The notes under the pieces were generated by a model. It did no database searches. It had not been told where the DNA came from and saw only the letters and a list, made by a program, of their open reading frames with translations. Of a stretch of 5,883 nucleotides of DNA, positions 5,767 to 5,883 are shown in pieces. Source of the DNA: Oscillospiraceae bacterium. GTDB taxonomy: Bacteria; Bacillota; Clostridia; Oscillospirales; Oscillospiraceae. Position numbers and translations under genes: made by a program. Each line of letters opens with the position of its first letter. Positions within the stretch are counted from its first letter, which is position 1. The DNA lies in contig JAGBGB010000179.1 of NCBI GenBank assembly GCA_017936205.1, positions 1-5,883 of the forward strand, in the 5' to 3' direction.

Positions 5767-5852
5767 GATTCAGGTTATAACCATTAATAAGCAAACCGCT
5801 ATATAGCAAGGCCTTCAGCGAAAATCATGCGCTGTAGGGACGAAGCTGTGTC
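5767..5852 (-). repeat. 86-bp dispersed repeat, right copy (inverted relative to 110-195)
   Basis: The reverse complement matches 110-195 at 83 of 86 positions by eye, without gaps. Both internal 10-bp palindromes are kept (GGTTATAACC at 5773-5782 and GCTATATAGC at 5798-5807). Next to the element end, the minus strand can form an 8-bp stem with one wobble, from GGGCGAAG (5859-5852) and CTTCGTCC (5845-5838); the left copy lacks the matching flank. Together the two copies bracket the four main genes. No integrase or transposase lies between them. Confidence 0.85.
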
Positions 5853-5883
5853 TTCGCCCGTGGCACTACGATTTTGAACCATA

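Noticed and set aside
110..5852. Composite transposon or integrative element bounded by the 86-bp repeats
   Set aside because: No transposase, integrase or cargo-type gene lies between the copies. The genes inside are core-type (murA, rsmF-like) with normal-looking composition, so the simpler reading is a dispersed intergenic repeat.

Overview
The window reads as a chromosomal segment of a Gram-positive, low-to-moderate GC anaerobe: Bacillota, class Clostridia, probably a gut Oscillospirales-type genome. The grounds are strong AGGAGG-type ribosome binding sites, TTG/GTG starts, sigma-A style promoters, a clostridial-type RsmF-like methyltransferase, a membrane-anchored GH25 lysozyme, a CapA-family lipoprotein, and dispersed palindromic intergenic repeats. 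The taxonomic placement is inference; no marker here fixes the genus.

Layout. Bases 1-252 hold no gene but carry an 86-bp repeat (110-195). Next comes an RsmF-like RNA m5C methyltransferase (253-1569, +). A 197-base gap follows, with a near-consensus promoter and a possible 45-codon small ORF, then murA (1767-3059, +), which ends in a strong intrinsic terminator. The 417-base convergent gap 3060-3476 contains that terminator, a 252-bp MITE-like inverted-repeat structure, and the terminator of the next gene. A membrane-anchored GH25 muramidase-like protein (3477-4271, -) and a CapA-family lipoprotein (4404-5588, +) are divergently transcribed from a 132-base region holding two well-formed, back-to-back promoters. 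The last 295 bases hold a terminator hairpin, a third copy of the composite repeat, and an inverted copy of the 86-bp repeat (5767-5852).

Function. Three of the four large genes act on the cell envelope: MurA (first committed step of peptidoglycan synthesis), the GH25 protein (cleavage of the glycan backbone outside the membrane), and the CapA-like lipoprotein (family linked to capsule or poly-gamma-glutamate handling). The methyltransferase acts on RNA. There is no sign of one shared operon: rsmF and murA are co-directional, but murA appears to have its own promoter, and the last two genes diverge.

The most unusual material is non-coding. A near-identical 86-bp element flanks the whole gene block in inverted orientation. 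A modular repeat (hairpin + GTKGAMA heptads + a second small hairpin) occurs three times, each time close to a terminator. The CapA-like protein has also lost the Asn-His motif expected in its active-site region. I did not find a convincing new multi-gene system.
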